Positions 51,040 through 59,068 of a DNA stretch of 64,000 nucleotides are shown here, in pieces. Origin of the DNA: Armatimonadota bacterium (GTDB taxonomy: Bacteria; Armatimonadota; Fimbriimonadia; Fimbriimonadales; Fimbriimonadaceae). A program made the position numbers and the translations under genes. The stretch spans positions 124,001-188,000 of the forward strand of contig JAFDWX010000001.1 in NCBI GenBank assembly GCA_018268255.1. The letters are read 5' to 3'. The notes under the pieces are model-generated. The model had not been told where the DNA came from, did no database searches, and saw only the letters and a program-made list of their open reading frames with translations. Numbering within the stretch: the stretch's first letter is position 1; every line of letters starts with the position of its first letter.

Positions 51040-51845
51040 TCGTGTTCGAAGAATCGTTTTTGCAGGCGTGGGAGTTGCGCTACGGAGCGCAACCGAGTGC
51101 TGAATATCCGGAGTTGGCCCGGTTCTTGAATCACCGGTCGGTACGCACCTATTCACCCAAACCGATCCCCGAAAGTCTGGTCGCAGCGCTCATAGGATGC
51201 GCCCAAAGCGCGGCGACCAGCAGCAATCTCCAGCTATGGAGCGTTGTTTCCGTCCAGGATCCTGAGCGAAGGGAGAAAATCGCCGAGCTAGCAGGCGATC
51301 AAGATCAAATCCGCAACGCCACCTGGTTTCTGGCATTCATCGCGGATCACCATCGCATTCGAGAAGCGGCTGGACTCGTTGGCGAGGACGCAGCGGGTTT
51401 GGATTACACCGAGTTCGAGTTGATGGCCTGCATCGACGCTGCTCTCGCCGCAGAACGATTGGTCTGCGCCGCTGAGTCGCTGGGCATCGGAATTTGCTAC
51501 ATCGGCGCACTCCGAAACAATCCGGATGCCATTTCTGGGCTACTGGGCTTGCCCGAAGGAACGTTTGGCGTGTTTGGCCTTTGCCTGGGATATCCCGCCG
51601 AAGATGCAAATGCGCCCATCAAACCGCGGTTTGGCCAAAGCGAGGTGTGGTTTCGGGAGATCTATCCATCCGATCTCAGTTTCGAGGATCATGATCGCCG
51701 AGCCTCAGCCTTCTACGACTCCCAGAAAATGAAGGGCGATGTGAACTGGTCTATGCGAAGCGGTCGACGGGTCGACGGCAATCATATGACCGGTCGCGAG
51801 GTCCTGAAGGAGTGGCTTGCCAAGAAGGGTTTTGGACGCCGATGA
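51036..51845 (+). CDS. Nitroreductase family flavoprotein (NfsA-like)
   Basis: FMN-dependent NAD(P)H oxidoreductase (269 aa), likely reducing nitro compounds, quinones or flavins. The FMN-phosphate motif HRSVRTYSPKPIPE is at about residues 30-45; AATSSNLQLWSVVSV and LESLGIGICYIGALRNNPDAI-like segments follow, with the family's C-terminal FGLCLGYP. Length is closer to NfsA (about 240) than to NfsB (about 217). The start is TTG (51036, overlapping the previous stop) or GTG at 51042. Confidence 0.9.
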   Translation: MIVFEESFLQAWELRYGAQPSAEYPELARFLNHRSVRTYSPKPIPESLVAALIGCAQSAATSSNLQLWSVVSVQDPERREKIAELAGDQDQIRNATWFLAFIADHHRIREAAGLVGEDAAGLDYTEFELMACIDAALAAERLVCAAESLGIGICYIGALRNNPDAISGLLGLPEGTFGVFGLCLGYPAEDANAPIKPRFGQSEVWFREIYPSDLSFEDHDRRASAFYDSQKMKGDVNWSMRSGRRVDGNHMTGREVLKEWLAKKGFGRR

Positions 51846-51941
51846 GGCGGGGAAATGGCTGATCCGGACTTTTTTGGCAACGAAGCGTTACTTTTTCCCG
51901 TCATACTTGGTTGAGGGTCATCTCGCATCCCGAGTGTCAGG

Positions 51942-51991
51942 TATAACGCGGGCGCGGGCTATCCGCAACTAAAAATCCAAAAACTAGGAGG
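51942..51991 (+). promoter_or_regulatory. -10 box and RBS of the small lipoprotein gene
   Basis: TATAAC (51942-51947) could be the -10 box. A consensus AGGAGG (51986-51991) stands 15 bases before the ATG at 52007, farther than usual. Confidence 0.4.
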
Positions 51992-52006
51992 TCTGGAAAA
52001 AACAAC

Positions 52007-52141
52007 ATGAAAAAGTTTAGTCTTATTTTGGCGATCGTGAGCGTGATGAGCCTGGTGCTCGTAGGATGCAGTGGTGGTGCGAAGGAAGAGGGTGGTGCAA
52101 CAGACACCAAGACCGAAACCCCAGCAGCTGAAACCAAGTAA
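52007..52141 (+). CDS. Small lipoprotein
   Basis: A 44-residue lipoprotein: MKKFSLILAIVSVMSLVLVGC gives a lipobox LVGC with Cys21, expected to be lipidated and cleaved. The mature part is a short, acidic, Gly/Thr/Pro-rich tail (SGGAKEEGGATDTKTETPAAETK). It stands alone between a promoter region and a strong terminator. Such tiny lipoproteins are common in bacteria; no specific role can be given. It is short enough to be missed by gene callers. Confidence 0.75.
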   Translation: MKKFSLILAIVSVMSLVLVGCSGGAKEEGGATDTKTETPAAETK

Positions 52142-52179
52142 ACGACACCAATAAGTAGGCTTTAACGCCGAACGAAGCC

Positions 52180-52218
52180 GGGTGGCTCTGCAGAAGTGTA
52201 GAGCCACCCTTCCGTTTG
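52180..52218 (+). terminator. Terminator after the small lipoprotein
   Basis: A 13-bp stem, GGGTGGCTCTGCA (52180-52192) with TGTAGAGCCACCC (52197-52209), has one G-T pair and a GAAG loop; TTCCGTTTG follows. The stem matches a high-quality terminator with a weak T tail. Confidence 0.75.
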
Positions 52219-52231
52219 TCGGATCGCCGGA

Positions 52232-52237
52232 TACACT
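52232..52237 (+). promoter_or_regulatory. -10 box of the alpha/beta hydrolase gene, leaderless start
   Basis: TACACT ends 6 bases before the GTG at 52244; no ribosome binding site lies between. Confidence 0.4.
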
Positions 52238-52243
52238 GGTTGA

Positions 52244-53398
52244 GTGCTGAAATGGAGTTCCACAGACGGTCGAATTGAAGCTCAATTCCAGTCGCCCTTG
52301 ACGGATGACCCGGCGAGTACACCCATCAATCTTAAGGCCAGACTGCTTCGACCTTACGATTCCACAACGCAAGACGCAATATTCCTTTCGGGAGGCCCGG
52401 GCATCTCTGCCACCGAGTTGGTAGACCATCCCACGTTGAGGCCGCGGTTCGAGCCGTTTGCGGAGCGGTTCAATTTCTGTGTGTTGGATCAGCGCGGAAC
52501 GGGCGGTAGCGGCCTTTCCTGGCCTTTGGATCCACAGCATTTCAAATCGGATATCTCCAACGCGGGAGTACGAGAGTCGATCCGGTCGCAGATTTCACAA
52601 TGGCAGCTTGATCATCCGGGAGTGGCGGAATATGTAAACCCGTGGAATTCTGCCCGTGATGTGGTATTTCTGGCTCAGTCGCTTCGTCAGCCGACCCTGA
52701 TCGCGGTCAGCTATGGGACCCATCTCGCTATGGCAGCCCTTAAGTTGAACTCTGCCAGCTTTGGCCCCGCTATCCTGCTGGGATTCGAAGGGCCTGACCA
52801 AACTTTCAAATATCCCCAGACAACGGAGGAGTATCTCGAAAAGATCGACCCGGAACTGCCGGAGCTGATTCGTCGGGCCACAGGAGCCGTTGATCCTGAG
52901 GAGCAGTTTTTGTTTCAGTGGATGCTCTCCACGTGGTATGGACTGTCCACTCTGGCTGCAAGAATGAAACCGCTTTGCATCGCCGTTCTAGATGGCGAAT
53001 TCGAGCCATGGACCAAGGCTAAGGCGGCCTTCCTCAGGCGGACGGCGACCAAACCAGCCGCGTTTTACCTGTGCGACGCCGGTTCCCATGCTTCGCCAGC
53101 GAGAGCAGAGGCAATTCATCGACAGGAATCGGTCTGTTGCCTCGGCGGCACGGCGAACTTCCCTTTCTTCGACATCGAACTTCCACGGCTTCCCGATTGG
53201 TATCGAGAACCCCTCAAATCCGAGCACGAGATGCTTGTGGTCACTGGGGCTATGGATGGGTTTACTCCGACTTCCAACTATCTGGAATCGCGAGAATGGC
53301 TTCCCAATTCAACCCACGTCGAGGTGGACGGGGCATTTCACGATGATCTGCTACTCAGCCCAAAGACATCCCAGGTTGTTCAGGAATATCTGGGCTGA
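52244..53398 (+). CDS. Alpha/beta hydrolase, proline iminopeptidase-like
   Basis: Cytoplasmic serine hydrolase (384 aa) of the proline-iminopeptidase/tricorn-interacting factor style: oxyanion motif FLSGGPGISATELV, then VLDQRGTGGSGLSWP, the nucleophile elbow in AVSYGTHLAMAAL (A rather than G at the first position), a helical cap domain (about residues 165-300), and the acid and base in VTGAMDGFTP and VDGAFHDDLL. No signal peptide, so it probably acts on small peptides inside the cell. The GTG at 52244 follows closely on a -10 box. Confidence 0.85.
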   Translation: MLKWSSTDGRIEAQFQSPLTDDPASTPINLKARLLRPYDSTTQDAIFLSGGPGISATELVDHPTLRPRFEPFAERFNFCVLDQRGTGGSGLSWPLDPQHFKSDISNAGVRESIRSQISQWQLDHPGVAEYVNPWNSARDVVFLAQSLRQPTLIAVSYGTHLAMAALKLNSASFGPAILLGFEGPDQTFKYPQTTEEYLEKIDPELPELIRRATGAVDPEEQFLFQWMLSTWYGLSTLAARMKPLCIAVLDGEFEPWTKAKAAFLRRTATKPAAFYLCDAGSHASPARAEAIHRQESVCCLGGTANFPFFDIELPRLPDWYREPLKSEHEMLVVTGAMDGFTPTSNYLESREWLPNSTHVEVDGAFHDDLLLSPKTSQVVQEYLG

Positions 53399-53514
53399 GA
53401 AGGGACTGTTGATACCTGCGACCATCGAAAAAGCGAAAAGGCCCATCTGAGCTACGCACCGTACAACGGTGTGCCCTGCGCCAATTAATTCGCTCGTATC
53501 CCTTCTTGCGACGA

Positions 53515-55350
53515 TCAACGACCAGGAAGGGAGGGCATCCACACTCGCATTGGGGAATTCGCCCGATTGGCGCAAAGCGCATAGGGGATCGCCTTGAGTT
53601 CAACTGACGCCGTGTCGGCCACAGGACGATAGAGCTGGCTTTCTGCGGGCCGTGGAGACTTTACTCCCGAGACTTTGAGCACAATGCAGCCGCCAAGAGT
53701 CTCCGGCTCCCAAACGGCCGTTGCATCGGCCAGAAGTAGCACGAGTGACTCTTCGATCGGAATGGGCTGGTCAATCTCCTCGAAGGCGTAGACCAGGGGT
53801 CCCCGTTGAAAGGCTGTTGCGCAAGTCAGCTCTTTTGCCGCAGGGTGGGCGGTCACTTGCCGGATCGGCATCTCAAATTTCAGATCGATCACGGTCCCCA
53901 CTTGATAGGGACCCTGGACGACGATGTAGCCCAGTTCGTTGGGTTCCGTGGTTACCGAGGTGCCATCCTTGGTAAGCGTTACCGCACCCGCCCACTCGGG
54001 TACGCGGAATTTCATCGCCGCAAGTCCGCCTTGGGTCTCCAGAAGCGTGTACTTCATCTTTCCGCCCCAGGGCATTTCACCCTCTGCGCGCCAACTGCTC
54101 TGCTTAGTCGCGACCTCGCCTGGGATGTAGAGATTCACGATGAGCGAATCTTTGTCCTCGGCATAGGCGTATTGACCGAGACGACCGATGGTGCGCAAAA
54201 TGTTGGGCGGGCAGCAGGCGCAGTCGAACCAGGGCTGACGGCGATGAGTCCCATCGCTCGCCAGCGGATTGTCATAGTAATATGAGATGCCGTCGAGTCC
54301 AACTCCAGAAAGCACCGCATTGTATAAGGCGCGTTCCGCCGCATCCATGTAGTGGCTTTCGCCGGTCAATAGCATCATCCGATAGCCCCACATGGCAAGC
54401 GAAATCGAGGCACAGGTCTCTTGGTAGGCGCTGAACGTCGGCAGATCGTAATCGACCGTAAAGCCCTCGTTGTCATGGCTTGGACCGATGCCACCTGTGA
54501 GGAAGATCCGGCGTTCCATGAGGTTCTGCCAGCAGCGCTCAAGCATGGGCAAGACGCCGGGTGCCTCTCCAGTGCGGGCTAAATCAGCCGCTCCAGAAAA
54601 CAGATAGGCTGCTCGCACCGCATGGCCCTTGATGGTTTGGTGGTCGACCAGCGGCACATCATCCAGGGCGTACGTCCCGTCATACTGGTCGTCTGGGATG
54701 CCCTCTTCCCGAGCGAACAGGTGGGAGCCTCGATTCATAAGCATGCGCTCCGCCAAGACCCGCCATTTTGAATCCCCCGTGAATTCGCAGAGATCCATTA
54801 AGGCAAGTTCGCACTCAGGGTGGCCACAATAGCCTACCTCTCCATCCGGACCGAACAGAGTGTTCAGCATTTCGGCAACTTTCAAGGCGATGTTCAGGAA
54901 ATTCTGCTTCCCCGTGATCTGCGCATGATGGACTGCGGCTTCGATCATGTGGCCCAGGCAGTACATCTCGTGATCATGCCTGAGGTTGGTCCACTTCTTG
55001 TCTGGCTTTTTGATTTGATAGAACGTGTTGATGTAACCGTCTGAGTCTTGGGCCTTTCCGATCTCGTCGATCCAAACATTCATTTCATCGAGATATTCCT
55101 CATTCGGAAAGTGGTGAAGGGTTGAGGAAATACCTTCGATCACCTTATACATATCCGAATCAGCGAACCAAAATCCCTCGAATCCTGTTCTGACTCCCTG
55201 GATCACGCGCCGCAGGTTGCGACCGTTGCCGTGATCTTCCATCATCTTGAATTGATGCGGCACCGCCTTCTCGGCATTCGTGCGTTGCCGAGGAGACCAG
55301 AATTGGTCCTGAATTTTGACCTGAGTGTGGGGGATTTTTGCGAGGCTCAC
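53515..55350 (-). CDS. GH127 beta-L-arabinofuranosidase-like enzyme
   Basis: Retaining glycosidase using a Zn-bound cysteine nucleophile. It is an alpha/alpha barrel of 611 aa with the GH127 pattern: QDSDGYINTFYQI, GHMIEAAVHHAQITG, the catalytic and zinc-binding cluster FDCACCPPNILRTIGRLGQYAYAEDKD (split here), and a Glu in FTVDYDLPTFSAYQETCAS. A beta-sandwich C-terminus follows. No signal peptide, so it works inside the cell on imported arabinosides. GTG start with TAATAT 6 bases upstream, suggesting its own promoter inside the operon. It follows the LacI gene by 24 bases. Confidence 0.92.
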   Translation of the reverse strand: MSLAKIPHTQVKIQDQFWSPRQRTNAEKAVPHQFKMMEDHGNGRNLRRVIQGVRTGFEGFWFADSDMYKVIEGISSTLHHFPNEEYLDEMNVWIDEIGKAQDSDGYINTFYQIKKPDKKWTNLRHDHEMYCLGHMIEAAVHHAQITGKQNFLNIALKVAEMLNTLFGPDGEVGYCGHPECELALMDLCEFTGDSKWRVLAERMLMNRGSHLFAREEGIPDDQYDGTYALDDVPLVDHQTIKGHAVRAAYLFSGAADLARTGEAPGVLPMLERCWQNLMERRIFLTGGIGPSHDNEGFTVDYDLPTFSAYQETCASISLAMWGYRMMLLTGESHYMDAAERALYNAVLSGVGLDGISYYYDNPLASDGTHRRQPWFDCACCPPNILRTIGRLGQYAYAEDKDSLIVNLYIPGEVATKQSSWRAEGEMPWGGKMKYTLLETQGGLAAMKFRVPEWAGAVTLTKDGTSVTTEPNELGYIVVQGPYQVGTVIDLKFEMPIRQVTAHPAAKELTCATAFQRGPLVYAFEEIDQPIPIEESLVLLLADATAVWEPETLGGCIVLKVSGVKSPRPAESQLYRPVADTASVELKAIPYALCANRANSPMRVWMPSLPGR

Positions 55351-55374
55351 ACCTGGATATTACTGAATTAGAAC

Positions 55375-56385
55375 CTATTCGCGATTTGTGGAATCCCTCG
55401 CCAAAAGGTGCCCTTTCAACAAGATCTTCTCTGGCTCTCCCTTATAACCGGCCATGCGCCGTTCAAGCAAATTCCAGCTTTGAGAAACCATTTCCGCAAT
55501 GGGCAAAGCAAAAGTGGTCAGAGAAGTGCGATGGTATTCCATCTCTTTGATGCCGTCGCAACCGGCGATGAGCACATCGGTCGGCACCCTAAATCCGCCA
55601 TCGACCAAACCACGGTAGCACCCGATGGCGGTGTCGTCGTTGAAGCAGAAGAAGGCATCCGGGAGTTTGCGGTTCTTGCCGTGATAGGCGTGCATTGCTC
55701 GGCGGGCCGATTCGCGCAAATCTCCCCGTGTATAGATGAAATCCGGCTCCATTCCATGCTCTTCGCAGAATTCCGCGTAGCCCTGACCCCGCAAATCATT
55801 GATTCGGAGAGCCTTATCTTGGAGGATCATGATCACCTCTCGGGCGCCCTGATCATACAGGTGCTGCATAATTTGCCGCGAGGCGTCGTACAAGTCGACT
55901 GCGACCGAGTCCACATTGCGTGGGAATAGCTGGCCCATCCCAACAACGGGAATGTTGAGCTTAATGAACTCGTCGGCGTAATTATTCTGCTCGACCGCGA
56001 TGTCGATCGCGATAATTCCGTCCACACCGTACAGGAACTCTGATCTTCGGATCGGCTCATCGCTGTCGGCGTTCTGTGGGTTGTAGGTGCAGTCCAGTAC
56101 CATCGAGTATCCGCGGCCAGCAGCCATATGGGCTACATGCTGGGCAACACTGGAATAGTACGGGGCAAACGGATCGTCGGTGAGATAGTTGATGATTCCG
56201 GTTCGACCGCCCACCAAAGCCCGCCCGATGACGTTTGGCCTATAGCCAATCTCCTGGGCAACGGATTGAACCAGTTCTCTTGTAGCGGGGGAGACCATCG
56301 AGGCCTGTTCCGGATTGAGCGCTCGCGAAACCGTGGCTTGGGAAAGACCCGTTTTCCGAGCTATGTCAACGATCGTAACTCTCAC
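55375..56385 (-). CDS. LacI-family regulator of the GH127 locus
   Basis: Transcriptional regulator of 336 aa: N-terminal helix-turn-helix VTIVDIARKTGLSQATVSRALNP, then a periplasmic-binding-protein-like sensor domain (INYLTDDPFAPYYSSVAQHVA, RRSEFLYGVDGIIAIDIAVEQ, FFCFNDDTAIGCYRGLVDGG, IAGCDGIKEMEYHRTSLTTF). It lies between two glycosidase genes, overlapping the upstream GHL10 gene by 4 bases, so it probably controls their operon and senses an arabinoside-type sugar. I could not find a matching operator with confidence in the 57375-57430 gap. Confidence 0.93.
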   Translation of the reverse strand: MRVTIVDIARKTGLSQATVSRALNPEQASMVSPATRELVQSVAQEIGYRPNVIGRALVGGRTGIINYLTDDPFAPYYSSVAQHVAHMAAGRGYSMVLDCTYNPQNADSDEPIRRSEFLYGVDGIIAIDIAVEQNNYADEFIKLNIPVVGMGQLFPRNVDSVAVDLYDASRQIMQHLYDQGAREVIMILQDKALRINDLRGQGYAEFCEEHGMEPDFIYTRGDLRESARRAMHAYHGKNRKLPDAFFCFNDDTAIGCYRGLVDGGFRVPTDVLIAGCDGIKEMEYHRTSLTTFALPIAEMVSQSWNLLERRMAGYKGEPEKILLKGHLLARDSTNRE

Positions 56386-57374
56386 TTCTCTAGATTATAG
56401 GCATATTCTCCCAACAGGTCTGAACACAGCTTCATTTGATCGGGTGCAGGCGCGCCGAAGAGAGAGACTCCAGCCGCGCCATTCTCCATCGCGGACCGGA
56501 CTGCTGCCTCCAGGTCTCCTGACCCTTCGAGCGCTGGCAGGAAGAGTCCTGCAACGATCCGACTCCCGCTCTCGGCTACGCCTTCCACGACGGCGTGTCC
56601 GATCCAATCGATGCCCTCCAGATAGAAGGACTGGTAGAGCATGGGGAAAATGGACTCTAAGCCCCAATCGCTCCAGCTTTGGCGACAGATCTTTCGCGCC
56701 AGGGAAGGTGTGGGAAACACGGCGGCCGAGACCCCTTTCCCACGCATCGACACCTCCCGTTTGATCTCGCTAACAAGGTCCGAAATGGATTGGTATCGAA
56801 ATTGATACCAATAAACATTTTTGATCAATTCTGAAGGTTTTAAGGCTTTCGTATTGTAGTTTTCGGAGAATTTTTCGAGGCAATGGCGACAGTAGCAGTA
56901 GTCGAACTGGGGCAGCTCGGTCGTCTGATCCAACCCATACTTTTCCCACAGCCCCCTCGGCAGGACGACGTCTGGAAATCGGACATAGTCCAGATGTACG
57001 GAGGCTGAGCGCGGGTGCTCGGCGATGGTCACCGCTTTTTCGATGATGTAGCGCCGACCCTGTGGGTGGTTCGGGCAAATCCATCGGTAATACGGCACGT
57101 AGGGAGCTTCGACAGCGCAGGAGATCCCGTTTCGATTGACCTGGTACCAATCCGGGTGGTCCAAAAGAAGCTCTTCGACAGGATTATTTACGGTCCACAT
57201 CCATGTGTGAGTCTCCAGCCCCGCGCTCTGGGCGACCTCATATTCTCTGTCGTCGATGTCACCCTCGATCAGCACACACTCCAACCCAGCCGACGCCAAA
57301 TCCTGATAGTGTCTTCTGAGTTGATCGTCCGCCCAATCTGGGTGAGGACCCGTCCAATGCCAAAGCCGCTTCAT
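56382..57374 (-). CDS. Glycosyl-hydrolase-like 10 (GHL10) family protein
   Basis: A 330-residue TIM-barrel protein of a family related to GH10/GH13-like barrels and described as glycosyl hydrolase-like 10. The most telling motif is HLDYVRFPDVVLPRG (Asp at a strand end), with an early ECVLIEGDIDDREYEVAQSAG and a later GIDWIGHAVVEGV. The catalytic residues are not fully clear. The ATG at 57374 starts the conserved part; the frame runs open to 57497 through the start of the divergent hutH, which is unlikely. First gene of the GHL10-LacI-GH127 operon. No signal peptide. Confidence 0.7.
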   Translation of the reverse strand: MKRLWHWTGPHPDWADDQLRRHYQDLASAGLECVLIEGDIDDREYEVAQSAGLETHTWMWTVNNPVEELLLDHPDWYQVNRNGISCAVEAPYVPYYRWICPNHPQGRRYIIEKAVTIAEHPRSASVHLDYVRFPDVVLPRGLWEKYGLDQTTELPQFDYCYCRHCLEKFSENYNTKALKPSELIKNVYWYQFRYQSISDLVSEIKREVSMRGKGVSAAVFPTPSLARKICRQSWSDWGLESIFPMLYQSFYLEGIDWIGHAVVEGVAESGSRIVAGLFLPALEGSGDLEAAVRSAMENGAAGVSLFGAPAPDQMKLCSDLLGEYAYNLEK

Positions 57375-57430
57375 AAAGTAAGTTTGCCCAATTCGGTCGG
57401 AGCCAACGGGGCATAGGTACTCTCGGAAGC

Positions 57431-58948
57431 GTGATTGAACTGGGAAAACCGGAGATCTCGCTCCAAGAGTTGGCGGAGATTGCTCACCGTCGAGCAACGG
57501 TTTCTATTGCTCCTGAAGTGCGCCCAAGAGTGGACGCAGGGCGCCAAGTTATCGACGATATTCTGTCGACGGACGCTGTGGTTTATGGTGTGAACACTGG
57601 CTTCGGCCGTCTTGCAGATCGCCGAATCAGTGAAACCCAGTTGGCCGAGCTTCAGTTGAACTTGGTTCGAAGCCATGCGGTCGGTGTAGGACAGCCCCTC
57701 AGCATCGCGGAGACCCGGGCGATGATGGTTTTGCGTGCCCAGGTGCTCTCGCTTGGGTACAGCGGTGCTCGCTATGAGCTCTTGGATCTACTGATCGAAA
57801 TGATCAACAGAGGGGTCCACCCAATTGTGCCCTCGCGCGGTTCCGTCGGTGCGAGCGGAGACTTGGCCCCGTTGGCACACCTAGCCCTAGCTCTTATCGG
57901 CGAAGGTCAATGCTGGAGCGACAGTGGCCCAATCCCTTCCGCCGATGCTCTCGCAGCAGCTGGGCTCACACCAGCTGTACTCCTAGCCAAGGAAGGGCTG
58001 GCGCTCCTCAATGGAACCCAGGCGATCGGGGCTGTGGGTGGTTTGGCCCTCCATCGGGCGCTCCGATGCGCACATATCGCGGATGTAGCCGGAGCGATGA
58101 CCCTAGAAGCCCTCACCGACACCCCTGCAGCTTTTGACCCCAGGATCAGCGAGGTGAGGAAGCACGCAGGCCAAATTCAGGCAGCTCTTCATCTACGCGA
58201 AATCCTGTTCGACTCCGAGATTCGCGAAAGTCACCGCGAGCACGACACTCGGGTGCAGGATGCCTATTCCATTCGATGCATGCCCCAGGTTCATGGCGCA
58301 GTTCGAACCGCTTTGGACCACGTTCGGTCGATCCTGCGGGCGGAAACCGGGGCTGCCACAGACAATCCGCTGGTTTTTGCCACTGAAAACGAGGTCATTT
58401 CAGGCGGAAACTTCCACGCGGCGCCGCTTGCGTATGCATTGGACTATGCAGCGATTGTTCTGACCGACCTCATGTCCATTTCCGAGCGACGGATCGACCG
58501 ATTGGTGAACCCTGATTCGAGCGAAGGTCTCCCCGCCTTCCTCAGCCGCGATCCGGGAGTCTCGTCAGGCTTCATGATGGCGCACGTCACGGTTGCTGCA
58601 CTGCTTTCCGAAGCCAAAGTTCTGGCCCACCCGTCCAGTGTTGACAGCGTTCCCACCAGCGGAGGCAAGGAAGACCACGTCAGCATGGGCATGACCTCTG
58701 CTCTCAAACTTCGGTCTATTGTCGATCTGCTCGAGCACGTTCTCGCTATCGAACTCCTGGCGGGATGGACAGGTTTGGAGTTTCGGCGACCGCTAAGAGG
58801 CGGGAGAGGAGTGGAAACCGCGCGAGCGGTCTTGGAAGAGCATATTGCTCCGGTGACACAGGACCGATCTCTGTCGGCGGACATCGAAGCTGTGGCGAGC
58901 ATCATCCGATCAGGAGCGCTCGACTCGGGCCTCGAGCACTGGGAGTAA
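57431..58948 (+). CDS. hutH: Histidine ammonia-lyase
   Basis: Deaminates histidine to urocanate, the first step of histidine use. The autocatalytic MIO cofactor forms from A141-S142-G143 in GSVGASGDLAPLAHLAL. The catalytic Tyr is in VYGVNTGFGRLAD; CMPQVHGAVR, TDNPLVF and SGGNFHAAPLAYALD match the family. Length 505 aa. GTG start. It is divergent from the GHL10 gene; no other hut gene follows, so the rest of the pathway is elsewhere. Confidence 0.95.
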   Translation: MIELGKPEISLQELAEIAHRRATVSIAPEVRPRVDAGRQVIDDILSTDAVVYGVNTGFGRLADRRISETQLAELQLNLVRSHAVGVGQPLSIAETRAMMVLRAQVLSLGYSGARYELLDLLIEMINRGVHPIVPSRGSVGASGDLAPLAHLALALIGEGQCWSDSGPIPSADALAAAGLTPAVLLAKEGLALLNGTQAIGAVGGLALHRALRCAHIADVAGAMTLEALTDTPAAFDPRISEVRKHAGQIQAALHLREILFDSEIRESHREHDTRVQDAYSIRCMPQVHGAVRTALDHVRSILRAETGAATDNPLVFATENEVISGGNFHAAPLAYALDYAAIVLTDLMSISERRIDRLVNPDSSEGLPAFLSRDPGVSSGFMMAHVTVAALLSEAKVLAHPSSVDSVPTSGGKEDHVSMGMTSALKLRSIVDLLEHVLAIELLAGWTGLEFRRPLRGGRGVETARAVLEEHIAPVTQDRSLSADIEAVASIIRSGALDSGLEHWE

Positions 58949-59030
58949 TTTTCAGACGCCGACCAGAGGGCGGAGACGCCCGGCAGGGGCGTCGAGGGCG
59001 CGGCTTCGGGCCGGGTCGGCGAACTTGAGT

Positions 59031-59068
59031 GGCCCCGGAGAAGCACGTTCTCCGGGGCCTTACAATTT
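59031..59068. terminator. Terminator between hutH and the alpha-mannosidase gene
   Basis: A perfect 12-bp stem, GGCCCCGGAGAA (59031-59042) with TTCTCCGGGGCC (59048-59059), has a GCACG loop; TTACAATTT follows. It serves hutH, and its right arm sits just before the convergent GH38 gene's stop. Confidence 0.8.

Noticed and set aside
55351-55374. A LacI operator between the LacI gene and GH127
   Set aside because: The 24 bases contain a -10-like TAATAT but no palindrome with a central CG.
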